Part shown: piece after piece, positions 1 to 8,311 of the stretch | How the letters are laid out: every line of letters starts with the position of its first letter | Position numbering within the stretch: position 1 is the stretch's first letter | NCBI GenBank assembly: GCA_947573485.1 | Contig: CANPGB010000020.1 | Span: 1 to 58,670, forward strand | DNA from: an uncultured Porphyromonadaceae bacterium | GTDB taxonomy: Bacteria > Bacteroidota > Bacteroidia > Bacteroidales > Muribaculaceae | Length of the DNA: 58,670 bases | Direction of reading: 5' to 3' | Notes under the pieces: generated by a model | Told to the model about the DNA's origin: nothing | Database searches by the model: none | What the model saw: the letters and a program-made list of their open reading frames with translations, nothing else | Position numbers and translations under genes: made by a program

Positions 1-688
1 GGGCCATGGCGGTGAAAATGCCTTTGTAGCCTTCGGCGTCGGTGTTGCCGCTCTCAACGTTGGCCTCGGGCTTGAAGCCGAGGCAGAGCTCGGCGTCTTC
101 CTCGTTGCCGATGCAGACATCGACATACTTCATCAGGGGACGCATCACGCTCTGGGCTTTCTCGCTCGTCCACAGCTTCTTGCGGAAGTTGAGGTCGACG
201 CTCACCGTTACGCCGTGGCGCTTGGCGGCCTCGCAGGCGAGGCGTGTGAGCTCGGCGGCCTTGTCGGAGATTGCGGGGGTGATACCGCTCCAGTGGAACC
301 AGTCGGCGCCCTCCATTATAGCGTCGAAGTCAAAATCTTCGGGGTCGGCTTCGGCGATTGCCGAGCCTGCGCGGTCGTAAATAACCTTCGAGGGGCGCAT
401 GGAAGCGCCTGTCTCGCAGTAATATATGCCCACGCGCTTGCCACCGCGCGCAATGTGGCGGGTGTCGACGCCGTAGCGGCGGAGAGCGTTAACGGCGGCC
501 TGTCCGATTTCGTGAGCGGGGAGCTTCGACACGAAGCATGCGTCGTGGCCGTAGTTGGCGCACGACACGGCCACGTTGGCCTCGCCGCCGCCCCAGATAA
601 CGTCGAAAGAGTCGACCTGCACGAAACGTTTGTTTCCTTCGGGCGAGAGGCGCAGCATAATCTCGCCGAGTGTTACTATCTTGCTCAT
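1..688 (-). CDS. kdgK: 2-keto-3-deoxygluconate kinase, PfkB family (3' end outside window)
   Basis: A sugar kinase of the PfkB/ribokinase family that most likely phosphorylates 2-keto-3-deoxygluconate (KDG) to KDPG in the cytoplasm. The N-terminus reads MSKIVTLGEIMLRLSPEG and is followed by the glycine-rich WGGGEANVAVS stretch typical of the family. About 229 codons are visible and the C-terminal half with the catalytic Asp and ATP-binding region lies beyond position 1. It follows the PTS IIC-like gene by 10 bp and is co-directional with kduD, so it fits the last step of unsaturated-uronate catabolism. Substrate is inferred from context; a fructokinase-type activity cannot be excluded from the visible part. 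Confidence 0.85.
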   Translation of the reverse strand, partial: MSKIVTLGEIMLRLSPEGNKRFVQVDSFDVIWGGGEANVAVSCANYGHDACFVSKLPAHEIGQAAVNALRRYGVDTRHIARGGKRVGIYYCETGASMRPSKVIYDRAGSAIAEADPEDFDFDAIMEGADWFHWSGITPAISDKAAELTRLACEAAKRHGVTVSVDLNFRKKLWTSEKAQSVMRPLMKYVDVCIGNEEDAELCLGFKPEANVESGNTDAEGYKGIFTAMA

Positions 689-698
689 ATCTAAATAG

Positions 699-2120
699 TT
701 ATTCTGTAGTTGCAATAATTTCTTTTTCCTGTTTTGCGACAGCGGGAGCATCGCGGAGGATTTTCACGCGGTTCCACCACATCAGGCCCATTGTCGCAGC
801 CACGAGAATGGCTGCCCCGAACCAGCGCAGGTGTGTGGTGCACTGGTAGATGATCCATGCCAGCGGGCTTGCGGCAAAGTCGAGGCTGCCGCCCTCGAAA
901 CCGTGGGGTATGGCTACGGCGGCGTCGCCGGTGACGGTGTAGACGTCGTGGGCGGCAAGTGTGAAGGCCGGTGCCAGCGAGGTTACAAGGTAGAGGCCTA
1001 TGACAATCACCACAAGGCCTACCACAAAGGTTTTGAACACGTTACCACGGGTAAAGGGCAGCACAAGGGGGAACACGTAGAACATGCCCGCAAGTGATGC
1101 AAGGGGCAGGAACTGGTTGCCCGGCAGAAGGACGGCGAGTGCGAGGGTAACGGGGATGAGCAGGAGCGATACCACGAGGGTTGTGGGGTGACCGATGACG
1201 AGCGCGGGGCTCATGCCTATGTTGAGGCTCTCGGCACCGCCGAAGCGGCGTGCGATGAGGGCGCGGGTAGCGTCGCTGATAGGACGGAGACCTTCGATGA
1301 AGAGAACCGTGACGCGGGGGATGAGTTCCATTACGGCGCCCATTTTTATACCCAGCCCGAGGATGTGGGGCACATTGTCGGCAATCTCGCTCCATGTGGT
1401 GCACGAGAGGCAGCCAATGAGCATGCCTATCACCACGCCGAGGAAGAGTGGCTCGCCGAGGAGGCCGAATTTCTTCTTGAGACCTTCGGCATCGATTTCG
1501 AGCTTGCGCACACCGGGGATGCGGTCGAGGCCCTTGTCGATAGCCCATGCGAAAGGCACGAAACCTGCGCAGAAAGGCTGGGGAACAGAGATGCCGTCCA
1601 TATCTTTATAGAAGCTCTGGAAGCGCTTGGCGGTGAGGTCGGCGATAATGAGCGTTATCACATAGCATATGATAGCGCCGAAGAAGCCCCAGGCCAGGGA
1701 GTCGGAGGCGAAGTAGATAACGGCTCCGATGAAGGCGAAGTGCCAGTAGTTCCAGAGGTCGATATTCACCGTGCGTGTGGTGCGCGTGACGAGCATAAGG
1801 AGGTTCACGCCGAGGCATACGGGGATGATGAATGCGCCAACGGCTGTGTTGTAGGCCACGGCGGCGGCTGCGGGCCAGCCCATGTCGAAAACCTTGAGCT
1901 GTAGGCCGTAGAGCTCAACAACAGAGTTGAGGGCAGGGCCGAGGGCCGAGGTGAGGAGGGCGGTGACTATCGAGAGGCCGATGAAGCCCACGCCTACCTT
2001 GAGACCCGATTTGAGAGCGTTGCTGAAGCCTATGCCCAGGCACACGCCGAGAACGGTGAAAATCACAGGCATCATCACGGCGGCGCCGAGGCCTATGATA
2101 TAGGCAAAAAACTGTTCCAT
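699..2120 (-). CDS. GatC-like PTS EIIC permease without visible PTS partners
   Basis: A 473-aa polytopic membrane protein resembling the EIIC component of the galactitol family (GatC). It opens with a hydrophobic MEQFFAYIIGLGAAVMMPV helix, and conserved-looking stretches include a GMSPALVIGHPTT segment in the C-terminal half and many long hydrophobic helices. No EIIA, EIIB, HPr or enzyme I gene is in the window, and most Bacteroidetes lack a full phosphotransferase system. It starts on the last base of the DUF4861 stop (TAATG) and is followed by the KDG kinase, so it may carry uronates or unsaturated disaccharides across the inner membrane without phosphorylating them. Substrate and mechanism are inference. 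Confidence 0.8.
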   Translation of the reverse strand: MEQFFAYIIGLGAAVMMPVIFTVLGVCLGIGFSNALKSGLKVGVGFIGLSIVTALLTSALGPALNSVVELYGLQLKVFDMGWPAAAAVAYNTAVGAFIIPVCLGVNLLMLVTRTTRTVNIDLWNYWHFAFIGAVIYFASDSLAWGFFGAIICYVITLIIADLTAKRFQSFYKDMDGISVPQPFCAGFVPFAWAIDKGLDRIPGVRKLEIDAEGLKKKFGLLGEPLFLGVVIGMLIGCLSCTTWSEIADNVPHILGLGIKMGAVMELIPRVTVLFIEGLRPISDATRALIARRFGGAESLNIGMSPALVIGHPTTLVVSLLLIPVTLALAVLLPGNQFLPLASLAGMFYVFPLVLPFTRGNVFKTFVVGLVVIVIGLYLVTSLAPAFTLAAHDVYTVTGDAAVAIPHGFEGGSLDFAASPLAWIIYQCTTHLRWFGAAILVAATMGLMWWNRVKILRDAPAVAKQEKEIIATTE

Positions 2121-3265
2121 TATTCGATACTTATTTTTAGAGGATGAGAGATTTCAGAAGCAGCCTGCTCCATGAGGGTTTGCCAGGCGGTGGAGTCGGG
2201 CACGAAGCCTTTCGACCAGCCCGAGCCCCAGCTGTAGGTGAAAGCCTCGCCGGGAGCGAGCGTGCGCATGGCCAGCACGTGGCCTGTGGCACCTGCCGCG
2301 GGTTCAGGCAGAGGCTTGTACACTATGCTGTCGGCCTCGGGGGCGAGGAGCCCCAGCCATATTATGCCGTTGTCGCCCTCCGGATTGTCGGTGAGGTCGG
2401 CGTAGGTAGCCATGCGCGCCTCGCTGTCGATGGTGTATGCCTCGGGGTTGCTTGCGTGTACCACAATACCGGCAGCGGCGGTCACGGGGCGTGTCTGACC
2501 AAGGTAGCGCACCTCGGTGCTGTTGAGATCGGCAGCGGCATCGAGGCGTATCACACGTTGCTCAACGAGGGTGTCGCCTGCGAAGACCACGGGCTTGTAG
2601 GTGAGGCGCACCGCGAAGCGCAGGGGGCCGTTCTCGAGAATCTCGTAGGAGGCGAAGCTGCGCGGGTACACAAGAGCGCCCGTACTGTCGACGAGGGCTG
2701 TGGCTCCACCGCCGAGAGTGGGGCCTACCGAGTACACGTCCATGCCGTCGCCATGATCTTCATGATACGATACGGGGCTCGAGAGGTGCTTGCGGTAGCG
2801 CTCGGCGACCACGGGGTGAGCTACCGATTTTGTCCATACATCGTAGCCGTACGAATGCTCGCCGCGAGCTTCGAGGGCGGGGCCGTAGGCACGGTAGGCG
2901 GCGCGGTCGTTCTCCCAGGCAAAGTCGTCGATGCGCTCGGGGTAGAAAGCGCCGCAGGCCACGGTGTCGGGGCTCTGCGAGGGAGAGCCCGCTTTGAGCG
3001 AGAAGGTGCGGGTGGCACCGGCATCGACTTTCACGAGGAAGAGCACGAGGCTGTCGGCGCTTACGGAGTAGGGCAGCTCGGCGCCCTCTTCGTCGATGAT
3101 GACGAAAGGCGCGTCTATGCCTGCCGACGACAGCGGCAGTGCAGCCACCTCGGTGCGGTCGAAGGGCGAGGGGTTGGTGACCGTGAGCTTACGGTCACCG
3201 CCCGAGCAAGCTGTGGCGGCAAGGAGCAGGGCGGCTGCCACAGGGGTTAACGCGAGGCTTTTCAT
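2120..3265 (-). CDS. DUF4861-family lipoprotein of uronate locus
   Basis: A 381-aa protein with a lipoprotein signal (LLAATACS, Cys about residue 20), so probably anchored in the outer membrane or periplasm. The body matches my recollection of the DUF4861 family, which is common in Bacteroidetes loci for uronate-containing polysaccharides: an early segment ending in a D-F-A-W-E-N-D-R-A-A-Y-R motif, an H-E-D-H-G-D-G-M-D motif, and a C-terminal Y-S-W-G-S-G-W motif. Catalytic role is not known to me with certainty; it may be an accessory hydrolase, lyase or binding protein. It overlaps kduD by 4 bp (ATGA), so translation is probably coupled. Confidence 0.75.
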   Translation of the reverse strand: MKSLALTPVAAALLLAATACSGGDRKLTVTNPSPFDRTEVAALPLSSAGIDAPFVIIDEEGAELPYSVSADSLVLFLVKVDAGATRTFSLKAGSPSQSPDTVACGAFYPERIDDFAWENDRAAYRAYGPALEARGEHSYGYDVWTKSVAHPVVAERYRKHLSSPVSYHEDHGDGMDVYSVGPTLGGGATALVDSTGALVYPRSFASYEILENGPLRFAVRLTYKPVVFAGDTLVEQRVIRLDAAADLNSTEVRYLGQTRPVTAAAGIVVHASNPEAYTIDSEARMATYADLTDNPEGDNGIIWLGLLAPEADSIVYKPLPEPAAGATGHVLAMRTLAPGEAFTYSWGSGWSKGFVPDSTAWQTLMEQAASEISHPLKISIE

Positions 3266-4062
3266 TTGGGTTGCTTGCCGATGTAAGCGAGTATGCCGCC
3301 GTCGACGTAGAGCACGTGGCCGTTGACGAAGTTGGAGGCGTCGGAGGCGAGGAACACTGCCGGACCCATGAGGTCTTCAGGCGTACCCCAGCGAGCTGCC
3401 GGAGTCTTGGCGATGATAAACTGGTCGAAGGGGTGGCGAGAGCCGTCGGCCTGACGCTCGCGCAGGGGAGCGGTCTGCTCGGTGGCGATGTAGCCCGGGC
3501 CTATGCCGTTGCACTGTATGTTGTGCTCGCCGTACTCCGAGCATATGTTGCGGGTGAGCATCTTGAGGCCACCCTTGGCGGCTGCGTAGGCGCTCACCGT
3601 CTCGCGGCCGACCTCGCTCATCATAGAGCAGATGTTGATAATCTTGCCGTGGCCTTTCTTAATCATGCCGGGGATAACGGCTTTGGCGCAGATAAAGGGA
3701 GCCACGAGGTCAACGTCGACAACCTTGCGGAACTCCTCTGCTGCCATTTCGTGCATGGGTATGCGCTTGATGATGCCGGCGTTGTTCACCAGTATGTCGA
3801 CGCCGCCGAGGGTAGCCTCGATGTCGGCCACCATGGCCTTTACGGCGTTTTCGTCGGTAACGTCGCAGAGGTAGCCCTTGGCGTCGATACCCAGCTCACG
3901 GTAAGCTTGCTGTGCGCGCTCCATGGTCTCGGGGCGTGAGCAGTTGAAGGCTATGCGGGCGCCTGCCTCGGCAAAAGCGCGTGCTATGGCGAGGCCTATA
4001 CCGTAGGCTGCACCTGTAACGAGGGCGGTTTTGCCCTCAAGGGAGAATGAATTGAGAATCAT
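3262..4062 (-). CDS. kduD: KduD-like short-chain dehydrogenase (2-deoxy-D-gluconate 3-dehydrogenase / gluconate 5-dehydrogenase type)
   Basis: A 266-aa cytoplasmic SDR oxidoreductase. Visible motifs are TGAAYGIG for NAD(P) binding near residue 17, the NNAG motif, a catalytic Ser in SMMSEVG, and the Tyr-x-x-x-Lys pair in SAYAAAKGG. In pectin and glycosaminoglycan degraders this enzyme reduces the 4-deoxy-5-ketouronate isomer produced by KduI to 2-keto-3-deoxygluconate. The neighbouring KDG kinase supports that role. Its start overlaps the end of the GltD-like gene by 4 bp and its end overlaps the DUF4861 gene by 4 bp, so it sits in a tight operon. KduI is not in this window. Confidence 0.85.
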   Translation of the reverse strand: MILNSFSLEGKTALVTGAAYGIGLAIARAFAEAGARIAFNCSRPETMERAQQAYRELGIDAKGYLCDVTDENAVKAMVADIEATLGGVDILVNNAGIIKRIPMHEMAAEEFRKVVDVDLVAPFICAKAVIPGMIKKGHGKIINICSMMSEVGRETVSAYAAAKGGLKMLTRNICSEYGEHNIQCNGIGPGYIATEQTAPLRERQADGSRHPFDQFIIAKTPAARWGTPEDLMGPAVFLASDASNFVNGHVLYVDGGILAYIGKQPK

Positions 4063-5363
4063 TTATCTGTGGAATTTATTTTTTCAAAAAGTTTTACGGC
4101 GTCGAGATAAGCGAGGATACCCTCGGCCACCTCGCGGGCATGCTGCATGGCGTGCACCACGGTGGCGGGGCGGTTGGTGACGTCGCCGCCGGCAAAAACG
4201 CCCTTGCGTGTTGTCATGCCGCAGGGCACGTCGCGGGTTATCACGTAGCCCTTGTCGTCGACCTCTATACCCTCGGTGGTGCTGACTATGCGGGCGGCAG
4301 GGGAGCTGCCCACGGCCATCATAACGCGGTCGGCGGCCTCGGTGCTGAGACGCCCTTCGGTGTCGGTGGTGATAGCCGTTACCTCGCCGTAGGTGCCGTG
4401 GATTTCGGTGAGACTGGTGTTCCAGCGGAACTTCACACCCTCGGCAACGGCCTCATCGTACTCCGAGCGGAGGGCGGCCATGCGCTCTATGTCGCGGTGG
4501 TAGAGTATGGTTACCTCGGCGGCGCCGCAGCGTATGCAGGTGCGGGCGGCGTCGATAGCGGTGTTGCCGCAGCCTATCACAAACACCTTGTGCCCGGGCA
4601 TTACCGTAACCTCCTCGCGGCTTATGTAACCGGCGTTGTAGAGGCTCACGCGGCGCAGAAACCATATGGCCTGACGCACTCCGCGGAGGTCGTTGCCCGG
4701 CACCGGCAGCATTTTGGGCTTGCCTGTACCCGTGCCTATAAACACGGCATCGAAACCTTGGGCAAAGAGGTCGTCGACGGTGAGGTCGCGCCCTACGGTC
4801 ATGCCCGTGTGGATGTTCACGCCCAAGTGCTCTATTTTGGCTATCTCGTTGTGCACCACATTTTTGGGCAGACGGTAATCGGGGATGCCGTACATGAGCA
4901 CGCCACCGGCCTCACGCTCCATTTCAAAGATTTCGACGGCGACGCCTTTGCGCGAGAGCTCGCCTGCAATGGTGAGGCCTGCCGGGCCGCTGCCGATAAC
5001 AGCCACGCGACCGCGGGTTTTCTCCACGATGTTCTCGTGGGTGAGGTTCATGGCGGCATCGAAGTCTGCTATAAATTCCTCGAGGCGGCCTATGCTCACG
5101 GGGCGGTCTTTACGCCCGAGCACACAGTTGCCTTCGCACTGACGCTCGTGGGCGCACACACGGCCACAGACGGCCGGAAGGTTGCTCTTGGCATTGATTA
5201 TAGCCAAGGCATTGCCGAAGTTGCCCATCGCGAGCTCATGAATCCACAGGGGGATGTCGTTGCTCACCGGGCACCCCTTGCGGCACTGGGGCACCTTGCA
5301 GTTGAGGCATCGCTTGGCTTCGGCGATAGCGGCTGCGGGAGTTAAATCGGAGTATTGCTGCAT
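4059..5363 (-). CDS. GltD-like NAD(P)H-dependent flavin/Fe-S oxidoreductase
   Basis: A 434-aa protein similar to the glutamate synthase small subunit and related NADPH-dependent oxidoreductases. The N-terminus carries two cysteine clusters for 4Fe-4S binding (CLNCKVPQCRKGC and CGRVCAHERQCEGNC), followed by an FAD-binding GSGPAGL motif and a second dinucleotide site VIGCGNTAIDAAR. No GltB large subunit is nearby, so it is unlikely to be part of a standard glutamate synthase. It overlaps kduD by 4 bp, which ties it to uronate catabolism. It may recycle NAD(P)H or reduce a keto-sugar acid, but that is a guess. An inverted repeat lies just upstream. Confidence 0.8.
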   Translation of the reverse strand: MQQYSDLTPAAAIAEAKRCLNCKVPQCRKGCPVSNDIPLWIHELAMGNFGNALAIINAKSNLPAVCGRVCAHERQCEGNCVLGRKDRPVSIGRLEEFIADFDAAMNLTHENIVEKTRGRVAVIGSGPAGLTIAGELSRKGVAVEIFEMEREAGGVLMYGIPDYRLPKNVVHNEIAKIEHLGVNIHTGMTVGRDLTVDDLFAQGFDAVFIGTGTGKPKMLPVPGNDLRGVRQAIWFLRRVSLYNAGYISREEVTVMPGHKVFVIGCGNTAIDAARTCIRCGAAEVTILYHRDIERMAALRSEYDEAVAEGVKFRWNTSLTEIHGTYGEVTAITTDTEGRLSTEAADRVMMAVGSSPAARIVSTTEGIEVDDKGYVITRDVPCGMTTRKGVFAGGDVTNRPATVVHAMQHAREVAEGILAYLDAVKLFEKINSTDK

Positions 5364-5378
5364 ATCTTTTTAGCATTT

Positions 5379-5416
5379 AACCGTGGCCGCCGCCCCTCCG
5401 GCACGCGACCACGGTT
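5379..5416. repeat. Inverted repeat between two minus-strand genes
   Basis: AACCGTGG (5379-5386) pairs with CCACGGTT (5409-5416) around a GC-rich loop. It lies downstream of the 454-aa secreted protein gene and upstream of the GltD-like gene, both on the minus strand. There is no T-run after it on the minus strand, so it is a weak candidate for a terminator or an mRNA processing or stability element. Confidence 0.5.
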
Positions 5417-5457
5417 GCAAACACTAACTATTTTTTCTTTTTTACACTTTGAGCTTC

Positions 5458-6822
5458 TTACATTACAATCTTGGTGGCCTTGCCTCCGGCTACGCGGATA
5501 AGGATACCCATGCCTTTGGCGGGCTCAACGCGCAGACCGCTGAGATTGTAGTATACGGGAGCCTCTTCGGTGGCAGCCTCTACGCTTTGTACGCCGGTAG
5601 GTATGCCGTTAAGCTCGAACGATACAGTGCCCTGCTCGGTAGCTGTAGCAGCTTCTTGCCAGGCTCCGGTGCTACCTGTGCGATACTGCATTTTTGCAGA
5701 ATATTTTCCGAGGGGGAGTTTCTCAGCTACGATGCTGCCTTCGAGGGTCTCGGGAAGAACATAGTCGGCGTTGTCGTCGGCGAGAGCATTGACTTCCTCA
5801 GCTCTGATAACTTTGGTAAACTCAAGAGTTTCTTCTGTATCGAGGTTTGTTGCGGTAACCTGGAGTGTAACACTCGAAACTGAGAGGTTCAATACTGTAA
5901 GAGTGTAGTTGAAAGCGATGTTGGGGTCGTCGTTATCGTCAACGCCTGTTAACGCTACCTCGGAAACGTTGATTTTGTTACCGTTGAATTTATAGGTGTG
6001 GGCGAAGGCATCCGAGTCGTTTTTACCTGCTCCGGTGGCGTGAACATTGATTTTGATGTTATAGCCGTTGCCGAGGTTGGCGGGGATAGTGTATTCGTTG
6101 TTCTCCACGGGGTAAGCGATAGCTGTCTGTGCTTTGCCGTCGTCACCCTGGATAGAGTAAGTTACGGTACCTGTTACAGTAGCACCTTCCTCGCAGCTGA
6201 ATTTGATAACAGCTCCGGGGTTAATCCATGCGCCGTCGGGGATGTTGCAGGTGGGAGCTTCCCATTGGCCTTCAGCTTTGGGAGTGCATACAAAGCTGAT
6301 GGCGGCAAGCTGTATGCGTAGATTTTCGGGGTTTTCTATTTCCAGCTTATATTTGGTGCCGGCCAGGCCTGTGCTTTGGGCATCGAGCTCGAAAGTAACT
6401 GGGGTGCTCGTTTCTCCTCGAGCAATCGTTTTAGAGCCGATTAAGGTTTCTCCGGCGTAAAAATTTATTATTACATTGGTGTTGAATGCAATGGGTGTGA
6501 ATGTTACTGACTGGCAGTTATAGTCGGCGAGAGTGAACTCCAGATACGCTTCTTTTACTTCAAGCGTACTCGTTTTAAGACTCTGAAGATAGTAGGGTTC
6601 GGTGCTCGTATAGCCACCGAAATTCAGGCAAGAATAGGTGACGACAGCGTCTTCGCTCACAGACCACTGTGGGTTATTCTTCACGGTGGTGCCGATAGTT
6701 TTAAAATTGAAGCTATCTGTGATGGTCACGGTTCCGTTACCATTATCGGTGATAGTCTCCTGAGCAGCGGCGGGCACGAGAGCGGCTGCTGCGCAGAGGA
6801 TAGTAAGAAAAAGTTTTTTCAT
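5458..6822 (-). CDS. Secreted β-rich protein with Bacteroidales C-terminal tail, function unknown
   Basis: A 454-aa protein with a signal peptide (MKKLFLTILCAAAALVPAAAQ, about residues 1-21). The rest is rich in Thr, Asn, Val and Tyr and has no membrane span, as in β-sandwich extracellular proteins. The last 35 residues contain Y-Y-N-L-S-G-L-R-V-E-P followed by a short Gly/Ile strand and end in KATKIVM. Tails of this shape are widespread on secreted proteins of Muribaculaceae and Prevotella and recall type IX-type sorting domains. I do not recognise a catalytic domain. It lies 27 bp downstream of the GH88 gene in the same direction, so it is probably co-transcribed and may bind or display glycan. 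Confidence 0.75.
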   Translation of the reverse strand: MKKLFLTILCAAAALVPAAAQETITDNGNGTVTITDSFNFKTIGTTVKNNPQWSVSEDAVVTYSCLNFGGYTSTEPYYLQSLKTSTLEVKEAYLEFTLADYNCQSVTFTPIAFNTNVIINFYAGETLIGSKTIARGETSTPVTFELDAQSTGLAGTKYKLEIENPENLRIQLAAISFVCTPKAEGQWEAPTCNIPDGAWINPGAVIKFSCEEGATVTGTVTYSIQGDDGKAQTAIAYPVENNEYTIPANLGNGYNIKINVHATGAGKNDSDAFAHTYKFNGNKINVSEVALTGVDDNDDPNIAFNYTLTVLNLSVSSVTLQVTATNLDTEETLEFTKVIRAEEVNALADDNADYVLPETLEGSIVAEKLPLGKYSAKMQYRTGSTGAWQEAATATEQGTVSFELNGIPTGVQSVEAATEEAPVYYNLSGLRVEPAKGMGILIRVAGGKATKIVM

Positions 6823-6849
6823 TGGTTTATGTGTTTTGTTTCTGATTTA

Positions 6850-8157
6850 TCAAGCTAAGAAATCTTCGACGGGAGCCAGGCCTTTTTTCACGCGTGCAAG
6901 GCGGTTGAGGGCTTCGAGGAAGTAGTAGTCGGCGTAGTTGAGGGGAGTGTCGATTTCGGAGCCGTGGGGCAGCGAGCCCACAGAGTGCATGAGCACGAAG
7001 CCGCAGTTGGTGCCTGTGGGCGCCATGTAGGCGGGCGAAGCGAGGCTGCGTAGAATTGCTTCGGCGAAGTCGGTGTATTTCTCGTTGTGGAGAATATAGC
7101 CGAGCTCAATCATGCCCGAAGCGATAACAGCGGCAGCCGAAGCGTCGCGGGGCGTCTGCGACTCGGCGGGGGCGTCGAGGTCCCAGTAGGGTATTTTATC
7201 TTCGGTTTTGATGCGGCCCATAATCATGTCGGCAACAGCCACGGCCTTGTCGAGGAACTCCTTTACCTGCGATTCGCGGTAAGTCTCGGTGAAACCGTAG
7301 AGAGCCCAGCCTTGGCCGCGGGCCCAAGCCGAGGCGTCGTTCTTGCCCTGGAAAGTGCCTGCGCTCTCCACCGAGCCGTCGGGGGCGTAGCTAACCACGT
7401 GGTAGCAGGTGTGGTCGGGCCGGAAGTGATGCGCCAGGGTGGTGCGGGCGTGGGTCACGGCGATGTCGCTGTAGCGCTTGTCGCCGGTGATTTTGGCGGC
7501 GTTGAAGAGGAGCTGCAGGTTCATCATATTGTCGATAATCACGGGGAAGTTCCACTCGCCGAAGTCCCAGGAGCGTATGCAGCCTATTGCGGGGTCGAAG
7601 CGCGAGGCAAGGTTATCGGCGGTGCGCACGAGCACGGTGCGTATAGAGTCGGCGGGCGCGAGGCGCAGGGCGTTGCCGTAGCTGCAGTTCACCATAAAAC
7701 CGAGGTCGTGAGTGTCGGTCATATACGAAGCGGGGAGCATGCGGTTGGTGTAGCGCTCGGCCTGCGTGCGCAGGGTGGTGTCGCCGGTAAGCTCGTAGGC
7801 GAGCCAAAGGCTGCCGGGGAAGAAACCGCTTGTCCAGTCGGCCACGTCGCACAGGCGCAGAGTGCGGAATTCGTCGAGGCCGGGGTGGGGGAGCAGTTCC
7901 ACTTTAAAATCGGTGTGGGGCGCTTCGAGCTGGTCAACGAGTTGCTCGAGCGAGTAATCGGTCATCAGAGAGCGGGGAAAGAGTCCCGTAGAGTCGATAG
8001 CCTCGGCGGTGGCGGCGAGCTGCACCGAAGCGCTGTCGGCAGCTTGGGCTATCCAATCGTCGGAGCTCTTGGAGCCTGAGCTTGCGGCACCGTAAGTCAC
8101 TGCACCTATAAGAAGGACAGCGCCGGCAAACACGGGTATTGATTTTGATACTGGCAT
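6850..8157 (-). CDS. GH88 unsaturated glucuronyl hydrolase
   Basis: A 435-aa enzyme of glycoside hydrolase family 88, which removes the 4,5-unsaturated uronic acid left at the non-reducing end by polysaccharide lyases. The N-terminus has a hydrophobic export signal (residues about 8-25). Family hallmarks seen are FFPGSLWLAYELTGD, the IIDNMMNLQLLF helix with a catalytic-type Asp, DASAWARGQGWALYG, and DLDAP near the C-terminal third. The start at 8157 lies about 38 nt downstream of the predicted transcription start from the TAATTTTG element. It opens the minus-strand catabolic gene row and links the lyases to the KduD/KdgK steps. Confidence 0.9.
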   Translation of the reverse strand: MPVSKSIPVFAGAVLLIGAVTYGAASSGSKSSDDWIAQAADSASVQLAATAEAIDSTGLFPRSLMTDYSLEQLVDQLEAPHTDFKVELLPHPGLDEFRTLRLCDVADWTSGFFPGSLWLAYELTGDTTLRTQAERYTNRMLPASYMTDTHDLGFMVNCSYGNALRLAPADSIRTVLVRTADNLASRFDPAIGCIRSWDFGEWNFPVIIDNMMNLQLLFNAAKITGDKRYSDIAVTHARTTLAHHFRPDHTCYHVVSYAPDGSVESAGTFQGKNDASAWARGQGWALYGFTETYRESQVKEFLDKAVAVADMIMGRIKTEDKIPYWDLDAPAESQTPRDASAAAVIASGMIELGYILHNEKYTDFAEAILRSLASPAYMAPTGTNCGFVLMHSVGSLPHGSEIDTPLNYADYYFLEALNRLARVKKGLAPVEDFLA

Positions 8158-8201
8158 GATGTTTTGCGGGTATTTTGATTTTCCGGTTAATTTCTACGCT
8201 G

Positions 8202-8209
8202 CAAAATTA
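8202..8209 (-). promoter_or_regulatory. -7 element (TAATTTTG) of the GH88 gene
   Basis: Reading the minus strand, TAATTTTG at 8209-8202 matches the Bacteroidetes -7 consensus TAnnTTTG and lies 45 nt before the GH88 start codon. No good TTTG at -33 is seen, which is common for activator-dependent PUL promoters. Confidence 0.6.
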
Positions 8210-8214
8210 CAAAG

Positions 8215-8241
8215 CAGGCCCGCCCCGGAGAGGCGAGCCTG
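8215..8241 (-). terminator. Hairpin after the HTCS gene
   Basis: On the minus strand CAGGC-T-CGCC pairs with GGCG-G-GCCTG around a short loop, giving a GC-rich stem about 70 nt after the HTCS stop codon. The T-run that follows is weak (CTTTGTAATTTT). It probably ends HTCS transcription before the GH88 promoter. Confidence 0.5.
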
Positions 8242-8269
8242 TTCAAATGGTTTCAAACGCGGGAAAACC

Positions 8270-8288
8270 GGCTTTTGAAATTGTGCAA
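8270..8288 (-). promoter_or_regulatory. Candidate HTCS operator upstream of GH88
   Basis: On the minus strand this site reads TTGCACAATTTCAAAAGCC, about 60 nt upstream of the -7 element. The right half TTTCAAAAGCC recurs exactly at 21338-21348 before another lyase promoter, and the TTGCACAA half recurs at 12371-12378. HTCS regulators bind upstream of the promoters of their own PUL, so this is a reasonable binding site. This is inference from a few matches. Confidence 0.35.
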
Positions 8289-8311
8289 AAGTCTTTAAAA
8301 AGCGTCTACAT

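Noticed and set aside
1188-1904. Plus-strand open frame of 238 codons opposite the GatC-like permease
   Set aside because: Low-complexity acidic peptide without domain; the minus strand has a typical membrane permease.
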